NCBI GenBank assembly: GCA_964527325.1
Contig: CAZGNU010000011.1
Location: 1 to 33,597 of the forward strand
DNA length: 33,597 nt
From: UBA6164 sp964527325
Lineage (GTDB): Bacteria; Patescibacteriota; Gracilibacteria; BD1-5; UBA6164
Direction: 5' to 3'
Part shown: piece after piece, positions 1 through 8,889 of the stretch
How positions within the stretch are numbered: the stretch's first letter is position 1
Layout: each line of letters begins with the position of its first letter
Position numbers and translations under genes: made by a program
The notes under the pieces: generated by a model
What the model saw: only the letters and a program-made list of their open reading frames with translations
The model's database searches: none
Told to the model about the DNA's origin: nothing

Positions 1-14
1 ATTACTATATAATT

Positions 15-416
15 TTATTCAAAATTTCTATTTACACAGTTTTTTGCATACTCCCCATAAAATCAACTTTTATCCATAATATCTAATTGATTTTTCTTTA
101 TTACTGCTCATTTTCACATCCTGATTGTTTTTGATTCCATTACTTCTCATCATGGTAATAATAAATCATATCATCTATTATTCTTTTTCTTCATTTTTTT
201 TCCTCACAATAAAGAACACAATACTGTCTCTCATAAAATAGATGTGACTTCCCTTGCTTGGTCTATGTGATTTTGATTAAATGAAGGTTCAACATATCTT
301 GAAACCTTTGTTTTTACATCTGAAACTGTATTAGATACATTTATTTCCTGCATATCTCAAGTCTCTATATCTACAAAATATCATGGAACTATTGAAAGCC
401 TATTAAATCAAGTCAT
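15..416 (-). CDS. Hypothetical protein, 133 aa
   Basis: This frame is complete only if TGA is read as Gly: it holds about ten TGA codons and ends at TAA. The chosen ATG lies 41 nt downstream of the HD-domain gene stop and gives the longest form; an internal ATG (MQEINV) is a possible alternative. I do not recognise the protein. It is basic, with a KKMKKKNNR stretch near residue 75, and has no signal peptide or membrane segment. A YDLLLPGGEV...ESK stretch near residues 84-97 faintly resembles a PD-(D/E)xK nuclease arrangement, but this is too weak to name. It probably shares a transcript with the HD-domain gene from the promoter at 1213-1240. Confidence 0.7.
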
Positions 417-457
417 AATTTATATAAAAAATATTTTCTACACAATAAGTAATTTTT

Positions 458-1180
458 CTAATCCTCAAAATATCTATTCTCTTTTAAAAACAATATAATA
501 TATTCAAAATATTTCATAAATGTTTCAGAATACTCAAGTGCTGGTGTAAACCATGCTCTTACATTTTTTTCATCAAATTTCTTTTTAGGTCCCCGATCCC
601 CTGGATATTTTAACTCACTTATTAACGGATGTATTCTATCTATTGCTCTTGCAAATTTTGCTTCTTTACTATCTCAATTTTTAAATTCTAAATCCATTAA
701 TAACAACTTTACATTCATATTTTCTGGATATCTATCAGCTAAAGATTCAACTCATTTTTTTTCATTTTGTTCCTTATTTTTTCTTTTTTCTCTATTTGAA
801 ATACAAGTATCATCAGTTTCAATTTCTACATCATCATGATATAACAATAAATCATAAACTAACAATCTATCCAAATCTTTAAATTCCTCCGCTGTCATAA
901 TAAATAAATCTGCTAATTTTATACAGTCATTTACATGTTCTGAATCAGTTTCTTTTCTAATTATTTCTTTTTGAGTTTTTTCACAAAAATAATTATTAGA
1001 ACAATTTCTTGATACTGTTTTTAATTCAAAAGCTTCTAAAATTTTTAATAAATTTTCAAGTTCTGGATTTATACAATTACTTATTCAAATCTTTGTTAAG
1101 ACTGTATTTTTAGTAATTGCTTTTGGTGTTTTTAATTGTATATCACCTTCTTTTATTTCACTATTTGGTATATTTAACAT
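458..1180 (-). CDS. HD-domain hydrolase, 5'-deoxynucleotidase (YfbR/HDDC2)-like
   Basis: The 240-residue product reads through several TGA(Gly) codons to TAG. Metal-binding residues of an HD phosphohydrolase are visible: His82 in SEHVND, the His115-Asp116 pair in LLYHDDVEIETDDT (compare HDLVEIxAGDT of the family), and Asp181 in FARAIDRIHPLI (compare ARALDRLxPLL). This matches the dimeric 5'-deoxynucleotidase/HDDC2 group, which removes phosphate from dNMPs, rather than the GGDEF-linked HD-GYP group. It is longer than YfbR (about 200 aa), and residues 1-70 match no domain I know. It is cytoplasmic. It begins 26 nt after a predicted transcription start and is probably co-transcribed with the small gene downstream. 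Fold is well supported; substrate is inferred. Confidence 0.85.
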
Positions 1181-1192
1181 AAAAATATAAAA

Positions 1193-1229
1193 AAACTAAT
1201 ATTAATAAGATTATTATAAATATTAGTTT
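1193..1229 (-). terminator. Terminator of the Bax-inhibitor-like gene
   Basis: An 11-bp perfect stem (AAACTAATATT with AATATTAGTTT) is followed on the minus strand by a T-rich run, 27 nt beyond the stop of the membrane-protein gene. It overlaps the -10 box of the next promoter. Confidence 0.65.
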
Positions 1230-1240
1230 CTTATTGTCAA
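1213..1240 (-). promoter_or_regulatory. Sigma-70 promoter for the HD-domain gene
   Basis: On the minus strand TTGACA (1235-1240) and TATAAT (1213-1218), both perfect, are separated by 16 nt. The expected start near 1206 lies in the loop of the upstream terminator, so the new RNA carries only half of that stem. Confidence 0.8.
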
Positions 1241-1255
1241 TAAATTCATTTTTTT

Positions 1256-1990
1256 CTAACTATCCCCAAATATTTCTAACAAGTACAGGAATAAGTTAAT
1301 AATATCTAAATAAATATTCACAGCAATTGTTACTGCTGTTCCCCATGTTTCATCTCAGGCCATTTTTTCTAGTGTGTTGAAATCATAGATTAAATATCAA
1401 GTGAATATTAATACTCAAAAGTATGCTTTTATTAGTGAAAATATTCTTGATTTAAAGAAAAAAATATTTAATAATCACATAATAATTAGAATAATCAGTG
1501 AAATAAATAAAAACATTCACATAAAGCTGAAATCTATATCACTTATGAATACTAAACTTGCAGTTGCAAATACAGCTAAAGCAGTAGAAAACATGGCTTG
1601 TGAAACAATTCTATTCCAATGTTCATTTGATTTATTACTGTTTAAATATTCCTCTAAGTCTTGAACTTGTTCTGTGGTTAATTGTTCTCATTTTTTTAAT
1701 ACTATATTTCTTTCTTTCAAAAATTTATTAACTTTATTTCTTTGTCACATTGAATGTATAGTTGGTGATATCATCCATCAAATTGCTGCAGAAAACAATG
1801 CAACTAATCCTAAATTTAAAGGAAATGAATCTGCAAAAAACATAATAGCAAATAGTAGCCCAAATGTCACTATTATACTTCACCACCCTGATTTTTGTTC
1901 TGGATTTTTATTCATATATGCTGAAGCAGCAGTGATTAACAACATAGCTCAAACAATATAAAAAGTACGTGCAAATAATATATCAAACAT
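1256..1990 (-). CDS. Bax inhibitor-1/YccA family membrane protein
   Basis: The 244-residue product is strongly hydrophobic, with about seven predicted membrane segments. A charged cytoplasmic loop of roughly 45 residues (NKVNKFLKERNIVLKK onward) lies between segments 3 and 4. The C-terminal block YLIYDFNTLEKM...VNIYLDIINLFLYLLEIFG is diagnostic of the BI-1/UPF0005 family, whose bacterial members act as pH-sensitive calcium-leak or membrane-stress proteins. About eleven TGA codons are read as Gly and the frame ends at TAG. The large inserted loop is unusual for the family. The gene is monocistronic on present evidence, with its own terminator downstream. Family assignment is firm; physiological role is unknown. 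Confidence 0.9.
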
Positions 1991-2060
1991 AAATAATTTT
2001 ATTATTTTATAAGTAAAGTTAGTTTAACAGAATATTATTTTTTAGCAATAAAAACCTAAA

Positions 2061-3566
2061 TTAAAAGATTTTTCAATTATTATATTCTAATATTTGTTGC
2101 TGATATTTTTTTCTTCATCACTCTGTTGGATATTTTCAAGTTATACACCCTAAACACAATTCTTTTGTTTCTACTCTTAATGCTTTTATTAATCATTTTT
2201 TTCTGATGTATTTTATTGAATTTGCTCAGAAATCATTAGCTAAAGCTTTTAATTCTATTTCTGTTGGATTATTAACATCTTCAAAATATTTTCTTACTAC
2301 CAATTCTTCTATTTCTGCCATATTTATTCAATAATAACATGGTGAAGTAACAGCTGGTGAAGGAATCCTTAAATGTATTTCTAATGGTTCATAAAAATCA
2401 CAAAAAGCACTTACCAAATATTTCATTGTAGAACCACGAACTACACTATCATCTATTAATACTACTTTTTTTCATTTAATATATTTTTTTAAATTTGGAT
2501 TAAATATATATTTTGCTTTTATTTTTTCTTCTCTAGTAGCATTATCTGCAATAAAAGTTCTTCAAATATCTGGATTTTTTGTAATTGCTGGTGATAATAA
2601 TGGTAACTTTATTTTACTTGAATATCATTCTGATGCGTAAAGTGAACTACTAGGTATATCAATAACAACTGTATTCCTGCTATTAAAGTCTTCAAGTTCA
2701 GTTTTAGATAATTCAGATCACAATGAATGTCTGTGTGAATTCGTAGCCCTTCACCATAAAATAGTTTTTGAATCAGTAAAATATACTGCTTCAAAAAAAC
2801 AATTAGCTTTTCTTTTTGGTGGTTCTATATCCATCCTTTCTGTAGTTACTTCTTTTGTTTTTGAATCCACTTGTACTATTTGACTTGCTCTTACAAAGTT
2901 TGGGTTATCATCTCCTCATGCTTTAAATAAAGCAGAGCTTTCACTTGATAGTATTAAATTTCAGTCTAATTCTTCCCATGAAAGTGGTCTAAATCACCAT
3001 TTATCTTTAGAAAAGGCCATGTTTCAGTCTTTTGATAAAAGTAATATATTACAAGCTCAATCAATTTTATCATTTATATATTCTAATATTTCTTTTAAAT
3101 CAGTAACTCATGATTTTACTTTAGATAAAATCATGTGTTTTAATACATTTGTATCAAGTATAGGTCTTTTAATTTCTATAGTTTTATCTTGTTTTTCTAA
3201 TTCTATGGCAAGTTCTTCTGCATTTACTATATTTCAATTAAATGCAAATGCCATTCAATGTTTTAGATGATTAAGTTCAAATGGTTGATTATATTCTGGA
3301 TTTGTTTCTGTAGATCATCAACTTGTTGGATATCTAGCATGTCATATAATTCATACTATTTTTCATTTTGTATTTTCTATTTCTTCTTGAACTTCTTTAT
3401 TTAACTCTTCAAATTTAAAAGTTTCTATTTTTCAGTCATCAAATAAAACGGATAATCAATACCCGTTTTGTCCTCTATTTTTGTTTCACCTTAATAAATC
3501 AGTTGCTGTTTCTAGCAAATTGTTATTATTTCCATCAAGATTATATACTCAAACAATTCAACACAT
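2061..3566 (-). CDS. purF: Amidophosphoribosyltransferase (PurF)
   Basis: PurF transfers the amide nitrogen of glutamine to PRPP, the first committed step of purine synthesis. The 501-residue product starts MCGIVGVYN, giving the N-terminal nucleophile Cys2 of the class II glutaminase; both glycines there are TGA, which fixes this start. Further glutaminase motifs are RGQNGYG, HARYPTSG and FNGNIVN. The phosphoribosyltransferase half carries RTFIADNATREEK and the PRPP loop VVLIDDSVVRGST, and the C-terminus ends with CLGCITGKYPT. Length is normal for the family. No other purine gene lies nearby; a 52-codon ORF sits 24 nt upstream. No SD is visible at the start. The standard code leaves only fragments. 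Confidence 0.97.
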
Positions 3567-3590
3567 AAATAAACATATTTTAAAACAATA

Positions 3591-3749
3591 TTAATCTTCT
3601 CATAATATTACATTCTTTTCCATTAATATTTCTAATATTTTTTTTGCTTTTTCTTCTCAGTGTTTCTCAATTAATTGTAAAACTGACATTCTTTCTTCTA
3701 CTAACGTATTTGTTCAATCATTCTCTCTCACATTACCTTTTGCCTCCAT
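3591..3749 (-). CDS. Small ORF upstream of purF, 52 aa
   Basis: This short frame (MEAKGNVREND...ILGED) lies between a good promoter (3785-3812) and purF, ending 24 nt before the purF start. It contains three TGA codons read as Gly. The product is charged and probably mostly helical from residue 18 (EERMSVLQLIEKHGEEKAKK), with no membrane segment. I do not recognise it. It could be a small protein co-expressed with PurF or a translated leader. The conventional spacing and the use of TGA as Gly make it look native. Reality of the gene is likely; function unknown. Confidence 0.55.
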
Positions 3750-3784
3750 ATATTATAATAAAAAAATATAAAATTATTTACTAT

Positions 3785-3812
3785 AAAATACAATATTAGT
3801 TTTATTTGTCAA
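3785..3812 (-). promoter_or_regulatory. Promoter for the small ORF and purF
   Basis: On the minus strand TTGACA (3807-3812) is followed after 16 nt by TATTTT (3785-3790); a TATAGT slightly downstream is an alternative -10. The spacer equals that of the best promoters in the window. Confidence 0.6.
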
Positions 3813-3834
3813 TTTTATTTTTTCTTTAATAAGT

Positions 3835-3872
3835 AAAAGAAGCTGATTATGAGAATAATCAGCTTCTTTTTA
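3835..3872. terminator. Bidirectional terminator hairpin
   Basis: A perfect stem (AAAAGAAGCTGATTAT with its complement, short loop) ends in a T run on either strand. It sits just after the stop of the secreted-protein gene (minus strand, stop at 3891), whose transcript it probably ends. Confidence 0.85.
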
Positions 3873-3890
3873 TTATAAAATATTTGAATT

Positions 3891-4427
3891 TTACTTACTG
3901 TAAAACTCAAATATTTTCTCTAAATGTCCTTGGCAAAAATCATGTGCAGATTTCCAAGGTAACATTCTAGGATTATTAACATTATAATCCTTAAATTTTT
4001 TTACACCCCCTTTTTTATATACATATGTTCTTTCAATAAATTCTCCTTCGAAGTCCATCAAAAATGGTATTGTAACATAGTCACAATTAGTAGAAAACAA
4101 ATATTTTCTTTGATTGCCTTCTAAAACTATTTCTTCACCGAAAAACGAAAAAGTAGAAACATTCCCTGCTTCATTTCCTCTTATTTTAGTAACCCATACC
4201 ATTAAAGATCCTTTACTTGGATCTGAAGCTATAGTATAATGGTCTGAATCAATATTAAAATTGACTAGAGCAGTGTTACTATCTCCTTCTTTTTTTGGAG
4301 TATAAATCTCAGCTTTTTCTCTTTTTTCTACAACTGCTCTAGCCACCTGTTCAGATAAAGGTAATTCTGCACAAGAAATTGAAGCAGAAAAAAAAGACAA
4401 CAAAAGTACTAAATTACATATTTTCAT
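3891..4427 (-). CDS. Secreted protein of unknown function, foreign-looking coding
   Basis: The 178-residue protein begins with a Sec signal peptide (MKICNLVLLLSFFSASISCA); cleavage after SCA is plausible, and the Cys is a poor lipobox. The mature part is polar, with no domain I recognise; two further Cys (NCDYV, HDFCQGH) could form a disulphide. The gene stands out in three ways: all ten glycines are GGN with no TGA, it has a textbook SD (AAGGAG, 8 nt before ATG), and a near-consensus promoter lies directly upstream. Neighbours mix TGA and GGN and lack SDs. This suggests acquisition from a standard-code donor; strong expression is an alternative cause. It follows the ArsR-type gene by 81 nt, which may control it. 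Confidence 0.8.
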   Translation of the reverse strand: MKICNLVLLLSFFSASISCAELPLSEQVARAVVEKREKAEIYTPKKEGDSNTALVNFNIDSDHYTIASDPSKGSLMVWVTKIRGNEAGNVSTFSFFGEEIVLEGNQRKYLFSTNCDYVTIPFLMDFEGEFIERTYVYKKGGVKKFKDYNVNNPRMLPWKSAHDFCQGHLEKIFEFYSK

Positions 4428-4435
4428 AGTAAACT

Positions 4436-4441
4436 CTCCTT
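4436..4441 (-). promoter_or_regulatory. Strong ribosome binding site of the secreted-protein gene
   Basis: AAGGAG on the minus strand, 8 nt before the ATG at 4427. It is notable because most genes in this window have no recognisable SD. Confidence 0.8.
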
Positions 4442-4477
4442 TTTGATTTTGAAAATTGATTAAAATTCAGTTGTGAC

Positions 4478-4505
4478 ACTATACGATTTAGTACTGTATT
4501 GTCAA
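4478..4505 (-). promoter_or_regulatory. Promoter of the secreted-protein gene
   Basis: On the minus strand TTGACA (4500-4505), a 16-nt spacer and TATAGT (4478-4483). It lies just after the ArsR-type gene stop, so the secreted protein can be transcribed independently. Confidence 0.75.
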
Positions 4506-4508
4506 TAG

Positions 4509-4799
4509 TTAATCAGAATATATATCTTTTAAAGATTTTATGATTTTAAATATTTTTTTATCTTTTATTTCATAAAAAACTTCTTTTCCATCTCTTGCAG
4601 ACTCTAAGATTCATTCAGATTTTAATCTATTAAGTATTTGTGAAACCAAAGATTGTGAAATACCTAAATCCTTACTAATTTTTCAAACTCACTTATCACC
4701 TTTCCAAATATAACACAAAATAGAAAGTCTATTTTCATTTGAAAGTATTTTCATAATCTTACTTACTTCTTCTGAATTTTTTTGTAATTTTTTATACAT
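4509..4799 (-). CDS. ArsR-family winged-helix transcriptional regulator
   Basis: The 96-residue product has the ArsR layout: an N-terminal helix (EEVSKIMKILSNENRLSIL), the helix-turn-helix GKISKDLGISQSLVSQILNRLKSEGIL (residues about 37-63), and a wing ending RDGKEVFYEI. Three TGA codons are Gly. ArsR proteins are dimeric repressors released from DNA by metal or another signal. No CxC or paired Cys/His metal site is visible; the only Cys (SILCYIW) is in the recognition-helix scaffold, so a non-metal signal is possible. It precedes the secreted-protein gene on the same strand, and the EAL-domain gene is divergent, so both are candidate targets. Confidence 0.88.
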
Positions 4800-4861
4800 A
4801 TTAATATATGATTATATATTGATTTTAATATAAACACTTTTTAATTTTTATCAATAAAAAA

Positions 4862-4900
4862 TAAATATTGTTCATTATTTTTATACATGAACAATATTTA
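4862..4900. repeat. 14-bp inverted repeat in the arsR/EAL divergent intergenic region
   Basis: TAAATATTGTTCAT (4862-4875) is repeated perfectly in inverse (4887-4900) with an 11-nt gap. It sits 63 bp before the ArsR-type start within the 267-bp intergenic stretch, which is otherwise AT-rich and featureless. It could be an operator for the regulator or an RNA hairpin; the AT-rich flank on the minus strand also permits a terminator. Confidence 0.5.
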
Positions 4901-5066
4901 TTCCTATATAATAAATATTATAAAAAAATAGTCAAAATAAATACAATAATTAATATGTAAATATTGGCTTTAATTATACATCTTTATAAAAATATAAAAA
5001 AATGGATTTATAATCTATTAACATTATAATGATAGACGTTAGTTTATTCAAAAAACAATTTGACCT

Positions 5067-6029
5067 ATGAATACAATAATGCCAGGAAGTAATGAATTAA
5101 TAGAAAAAGTACAATATAATATAGAACCAATTAGAAATTGAAAAAAAGATAAAGACTGAAAACCTGAATATATTTTTAATGAAATTTTATCTGATTTTGG
5201 TGATACTGCTACAACACCTGAAGCATTAGATATTCTTAGAAATGAGGGTAAAACCTTCAATTTATTTAAAAAAATGTTTTTGTTTGCAGTAAGCGAAATG
5301 CAAATAAAAAATAAACCTTCATCTGTAAATCTATATTTAATGGATTTAGCTAACCCTGATTTAGTAGATGAAATGAAAAAAAGAGAAAAACACTTTACCT
5401 TTAATCCTTCACAAATATGTCTTGAAGTTCTAGAATGTAATTATTGAAAACTAGATAATAATGCAATAAAAAACTTAACTATTCTAAAAAAAAGATGATA
5501 TAAATTTGCTATTGATGATTTTAGTTTAGATTTTGATCCTGATGATATAAGTTTCGATAATTTGACTACTCTTCTTACATATAACCTTGTACCTGATTAT
5601 GTAAAAATTGATTGAAAATTTTTAGCTAAAATATTTAATAATGAATTAAATAAAGATAGTATTAGAGAATTACGTGTAATAATAAAATTTCTAAAATCGA
5701 AAAATATAAAAATAATATGAGAATGGATATGAAATACTGATGAATGATATATAGCAAAAAGTTTATGAATAGAACTTTTCCAATGAAAATTTCTTAATGA
5801 TGATTTTGAACTTAAAGAAGAAAAAGTTAGAAGTTTTAAGTTAACTAATGATATTGATAGTTTCAAGCTATACATGAATGCAAAAGCTGAAGAAGCAGAA
5901 AAACTCTTTAATAAAATGGATAATTATACTCCTTTAAAAAAACATGAGGATATTTCTCTTTCTGTTCAAATATTAGCTGCTATGAAACATAGTAATTCTA
6001 ATGTAGAAAGAGTATTATTACCTGCTTAA
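5067..6029 (+). CDS. EAL-domain protein, likely cyclic-di-GMP phosphodiesterase
   Basis: The 320-residue protein is essentially a stand-alone EAL domain. Recognisable landmarks are FNEILSDFGD in place of the EAL(L) signature, SVNLYLMDL with the metal-binding Asn, ICLEVLE with the second Glu, KFAIDDFSLDF (DDF motif), VPDYVKIDGKF with the catalytic Lys, IIGEWIG and LGIELFQGKFL (QG motif). Metal and general-base residues therefore appear mostly retained, with the first motif changed to EIL. EAL enzymes hydrolyse c-di-GMP to pGpG. Domains for sensing or membrane anchoring are absent. Start is the first ATG after an in-frame TAG; an ATG at 5079 is the alternative. Gly is encoded by both TGA and GGN. 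Activity is inferred. Confidence 0.88.
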
Positions 6030-6030
6030 T

Positions 6031-6069
6031 AAAAAAATTACTAAATTATTATAATTTAGTAATTTTTTT
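6031..6069. terminator. Bidirectional terminator between the EAL gene and tex
   Basis: A stem of A-run plus ATTACTAAATTA pairs with TAATTTAGTAAT and a T run. It lies between two convergent genes and can serve both strands. Confidence 0.85.
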
Positions 6070-6073
6070 ATTT

Positions 6074-8254
6074 TTAAACTTCCTTCATACTCAATTGAAT
6101 CTTTCCTGTCTTTTCATCTATACCTGTGATTTTTACTTTTACTGATTGTCAAACCTCAACTTCTTCTTTTGGATCACTTACAAATTTATCAGCAATTTGA
6201 GAAACATGAACTAGTCAATCATTTTTCATTCAAATATCTACAAATGCTCAAAAAGCCACCACGTTTCTAATAACTCATTCTGTAATATCTCATACATTTA
6301 ATTCTACACTTCACCTTTTTATTGCTTTTTTATGTGTAGAATTTATTCTTTTTTCTTTTCAAATACTTTCATACGAATCTACTATAAATTCCATAGTAGA
6401 AATATTTACATCAGGATAGATTTCCATTAAAGCAGATTTTTCACTTTCATAATCTTCTGGTCAAACATCTTGTTCTAACATGTATTTTGTTAGCTCATAT
6501 TGTTCTGGATGAATATCTGTATTATCTAATACTTCGCTACTGTCTGGAACTCTCAAAAATCATGCAGCTTGTTCATATACTTTGTCATTTAATTGTTTTT
6601 TCAAATCTGCTCTAGATTTATATGGTCTATGATTATAGATTTTTTTTGCACTTCTTTTATCTATACCTGAAATATGATTAAGTACATAACTAGAAGCCAA
6701 ATTTACATTTATTCAAATATCATTAACTACGTCTTCAACTACATTTCCTAATTTTTCTTCTAATTTTTTTTCTGGCATATCATGCTGATACATTCATACT
6801 CCTATACTTCAAACTGGTATTTTTACAAGTTCAGATAATGGATCAATAAATCTTCTACCAATTGAAACAGTTCATCTATCTAGACTATCAAGTTTTGGAA
6901 ATTCTTCTTTTGCTATTTTTGATGCTGAATAAACTGAAGCTCAACTTTCATTTACAATAAAAATATCAATTCATGTAATTTCTTGTAATATTTCTACAGT
7001 TTCATTTACTCAAGTCCCATTTCAAACAACTATTACAGTAGGAGCTTCTTTTTTTATAATACTTAATAATTTTGTTTTAGCAAAATCCTTTGCATGAAGA
7101 AATATTTTATCAAACAGTACAGGATTACCTAGTTCATCAAGTACAGCCATTTTACAACCTGCTCTATATCCTGGATCTATTGCTAAGATTTTTTTACCAT
7201 GCTCTGGTTTTGTCATAAGCAAGCTTCAAAGATTTTGTTTAAATGACTCAATAGCATCATCTTCTCAAATTTCAGAAAGCATTCATCTAAGTTCATTTTC
7301 AACAGATTTAAATAATGTTTTATATCATTCACTAAAAGCTTGTTCTAAGATTTCTATAAACGGAGTTTGTGTTTCTAATATTCTTGCATAATGAAGTTGT
7401 AATCATTCATAAGTTTTTTCTGTTTTTTCAATTTTCACACTTAATATTTTCAGTTTTTCTCATCTATTTAATGCTAATATTTGATATGGTTTTAGCCAAG
7501 CTATTCTCTGAGTAAAATCTGAATAAATATCAAACTTAGGAATTTGTCATCTATCTTTTTCATTTAATTTTTCAAGACTTTTCTCTGTTTTTATTTTTGA
7601 AACTATATTATTATATTTTTGTAAAGTTTCTATTAAATCAGCTCTCAAATCAGCATTAGCTGAGATTTCAGCAGCTATTATATGTATACATCATTCTAAT
7701 ATTTCTTCTTCAGAGTATTTTTCTAATAAATCAGTCCCCCTCTCAATCTCCCCCCAAGGGAGAGAAGTAGCTACCCCTTTCTCCCCTGGGGGGAAAGGTT
7801 GGGATAGGGGGATATTTTTCTTTATAAAATCAGCAACAACTTGAAATCATTTTTCAATTGCAATCATTGCTTTTGTTTTCTTCTTGCTCTTATATGGTTT
7901 ATATATTTCTTCTACTTCTTTTAAAGTTTTAGCTTTTAATATATTATCCATCAATTCAGGAGTCATTTTTCAAAGTTCTTCTATTCAATTTACTGCTGTT
8001 TGTTTTGCTTTATGAAGTTTTTCTGTTTTATCTTTCAATTCTATAATTGCTCTAATTTGATCCTCATCTAAATTACCAGTTTTTTCTTTTCTATATCTAG
8101 CTATAAAAGGAACAGTAGCTCATTCAGCTATAAGTTCTAAAACTATAGATACCTGAAAATCTTTAAATTCTAAAGCAGTTGAAACTACCTCAATATAATT
8201 TGGAATTTCCAAAACAGTTCACTTAAATTCTTCTTCAATTTTTTCTTCTGGCAT
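6074..8254 (-). CDS. tex: Tex-type RNA-binding transcription accessory protein
   Basis: The 726-residue product matches Tex in length and domain order: an N-terminal helical region (ATVPFIARYRKEKTGNLDEDQIR), the YqgF/RNase-H-like domain (KKILAIDPGYRAGCKMAV), helix-hairpin-helix elements, and a C-terminal S1 domain ending in VKVKITGIDEKTGKIQLSMKEV. Tex binds nucleic acid and associates with transcription; in several bacteria it affects toxin or stress gene expression. Start ATG is followed by EEKIEEEFKG. Many glycines are TGA. Residues about 148-174 come from a GC-rich repeat inserted in frame (7734-7813), giving a proline-rich segment foreign to the family. The gene is convergent with the EAL gene and ends in their shared terminator. 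Confidence 0.96.
7734..7813. repeat. GC-rich palindromic repeat inside tex, translated in frame
   Basis: CCCCCTCTCAATC at one end and GGTTGGGATAGGGGG at the other bracket an internal inverted repeat (CCAAGGGAGAG / CTCCCCTGGGG). It is a diverged relative of the roughly 100-bp elements elsewhere in the window. It adds about 27 codons without a stop or frameshift. Confidence 0.8.
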
Positions 8255-8330
8255 GTTTGTTTGTTAAATAAATATTATGCTTATTTTAAACTTTTAAATT
8301 TTTTTTGCAATTAAAAAACGAAAATATAAT

Positions 8331-8567
8331 TTATTTTCATTTTTTTATTATATTTTTAAATTCATCATTAGTTAATCATAAATCTGAAATAATTGTTTTT
8401 ATTACTCATTTTGAAATATTTTTTCCTCAATGATTAGGTACAATAATTACAATTCAATCATTATTTATCCATATTTCATGACTTCATTTTCCTTCTCTTT
8501 TAAGAAAAAATCATTTTTTATTAATTCTTTTCTTTATATCTTTATAAGTCTAATTTAATGTTCACAT
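8331..8567 (-). pseudogene. hicA: HicA-like mRNA interferase toxin with in-frame UAG after codon 5
   Basis: The frame encodes TYKDIKKRINKKGFFLKREGKGSHEIW followed by a short strand, PNHGGKNISKGVIKTII and a basic end. This is the dsRBD-like HicA fold with its catalytic His in GSHEIW. HicA cleaves mRNA and is neutralised by HicB. The only ATG in frame is followed at codon 6 by TAG (8550-8552), so initiation would need a non-ATG codon such as ATA or the gene is inactive. It lies 10 nt downstream of the HicB-like gene. TGA is Gly at five or more sites. Family assignment is good; functional status is uncertain. Confidence 0.65.
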
Positions 8568-8577
8568 ATTTTTATAA

Positions 8578-8793
8578 TTATATAGATAGTTCTAATTTTT
8601 TAAAGTTTGAAAAACTTGAAATTCATTTTGTTTCTCTATTTATAGTTTCTTTTTTTATATCCATAACATTATTATAAATATCCCAAAAATTTTCCATTGC
8701 TTCTTCCATTGTACTTCAAGTTGCATATACTCATTGTATTCAAATTAATTTTATAAAAAATCAATCTTTTTCCTTTAATATTTGAAGTTTCAT
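8578..8793 (-). CDS. hicB: HicB-like antitoxin
   Basis: The 71-residue product has the HicB N-terminal fold: strand MKLQILKEKDGFFIKL, turn GIQGVYATGSTMEEAMENFWDIYNNV, matching the pattern dGgyxvxxPdlpGcxtxGdTxeEAxxn. There is no clear DNA-binding tail; the last 25 residues are basic (KKETINRETKG). HicB binds and inhibits HicA and often represses the operon. It precedes the toxin frame by 10 nt on the same strand. Three to five TGA codons are Gly. An AT-rich region separates it from the divergent small RNA promoter at 8857. Confidence 0.8.
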
Positions 8794-8856
8794 AATACTA
8801 TAATTATTAAATTATTAAATTAATTATACATCAAATAAAATAAAAGCAAAAAAAAA

Positions 8857-8884
8857 TTGACTTTATATATATAATTATTAGAAT
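8857..8884 (+). promoter_or_regulatory. Promoter of the small structured RNA
   Basis: TTGACT (8857-8862), a 16-nt spacer and TAGAAT (8879-8884) predict a start near 8890, exactly where the RNA closing stem begins. Confidence 0.75.
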
Positions 8885-8889
8885 AAAAA

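Noticed and set aside
1401..1961. Two plus-strand open frames across this interval
   Set aside because: They are antisense shadows of the Bax-inhibitor-like gene, which has a clear family signature on the minus strand.
2609..2794. 61-codon minus-strand frame overlapping purF
   Set aside because: It runs in another frame of purF and lacks any protein signature; purF itself is continuous there with UGA as Gly.
7022..7222. A short separate RNase-H-like protein
   Set aside because: It is only the fragment of tex between two in-frame TGA(Gly) codons.
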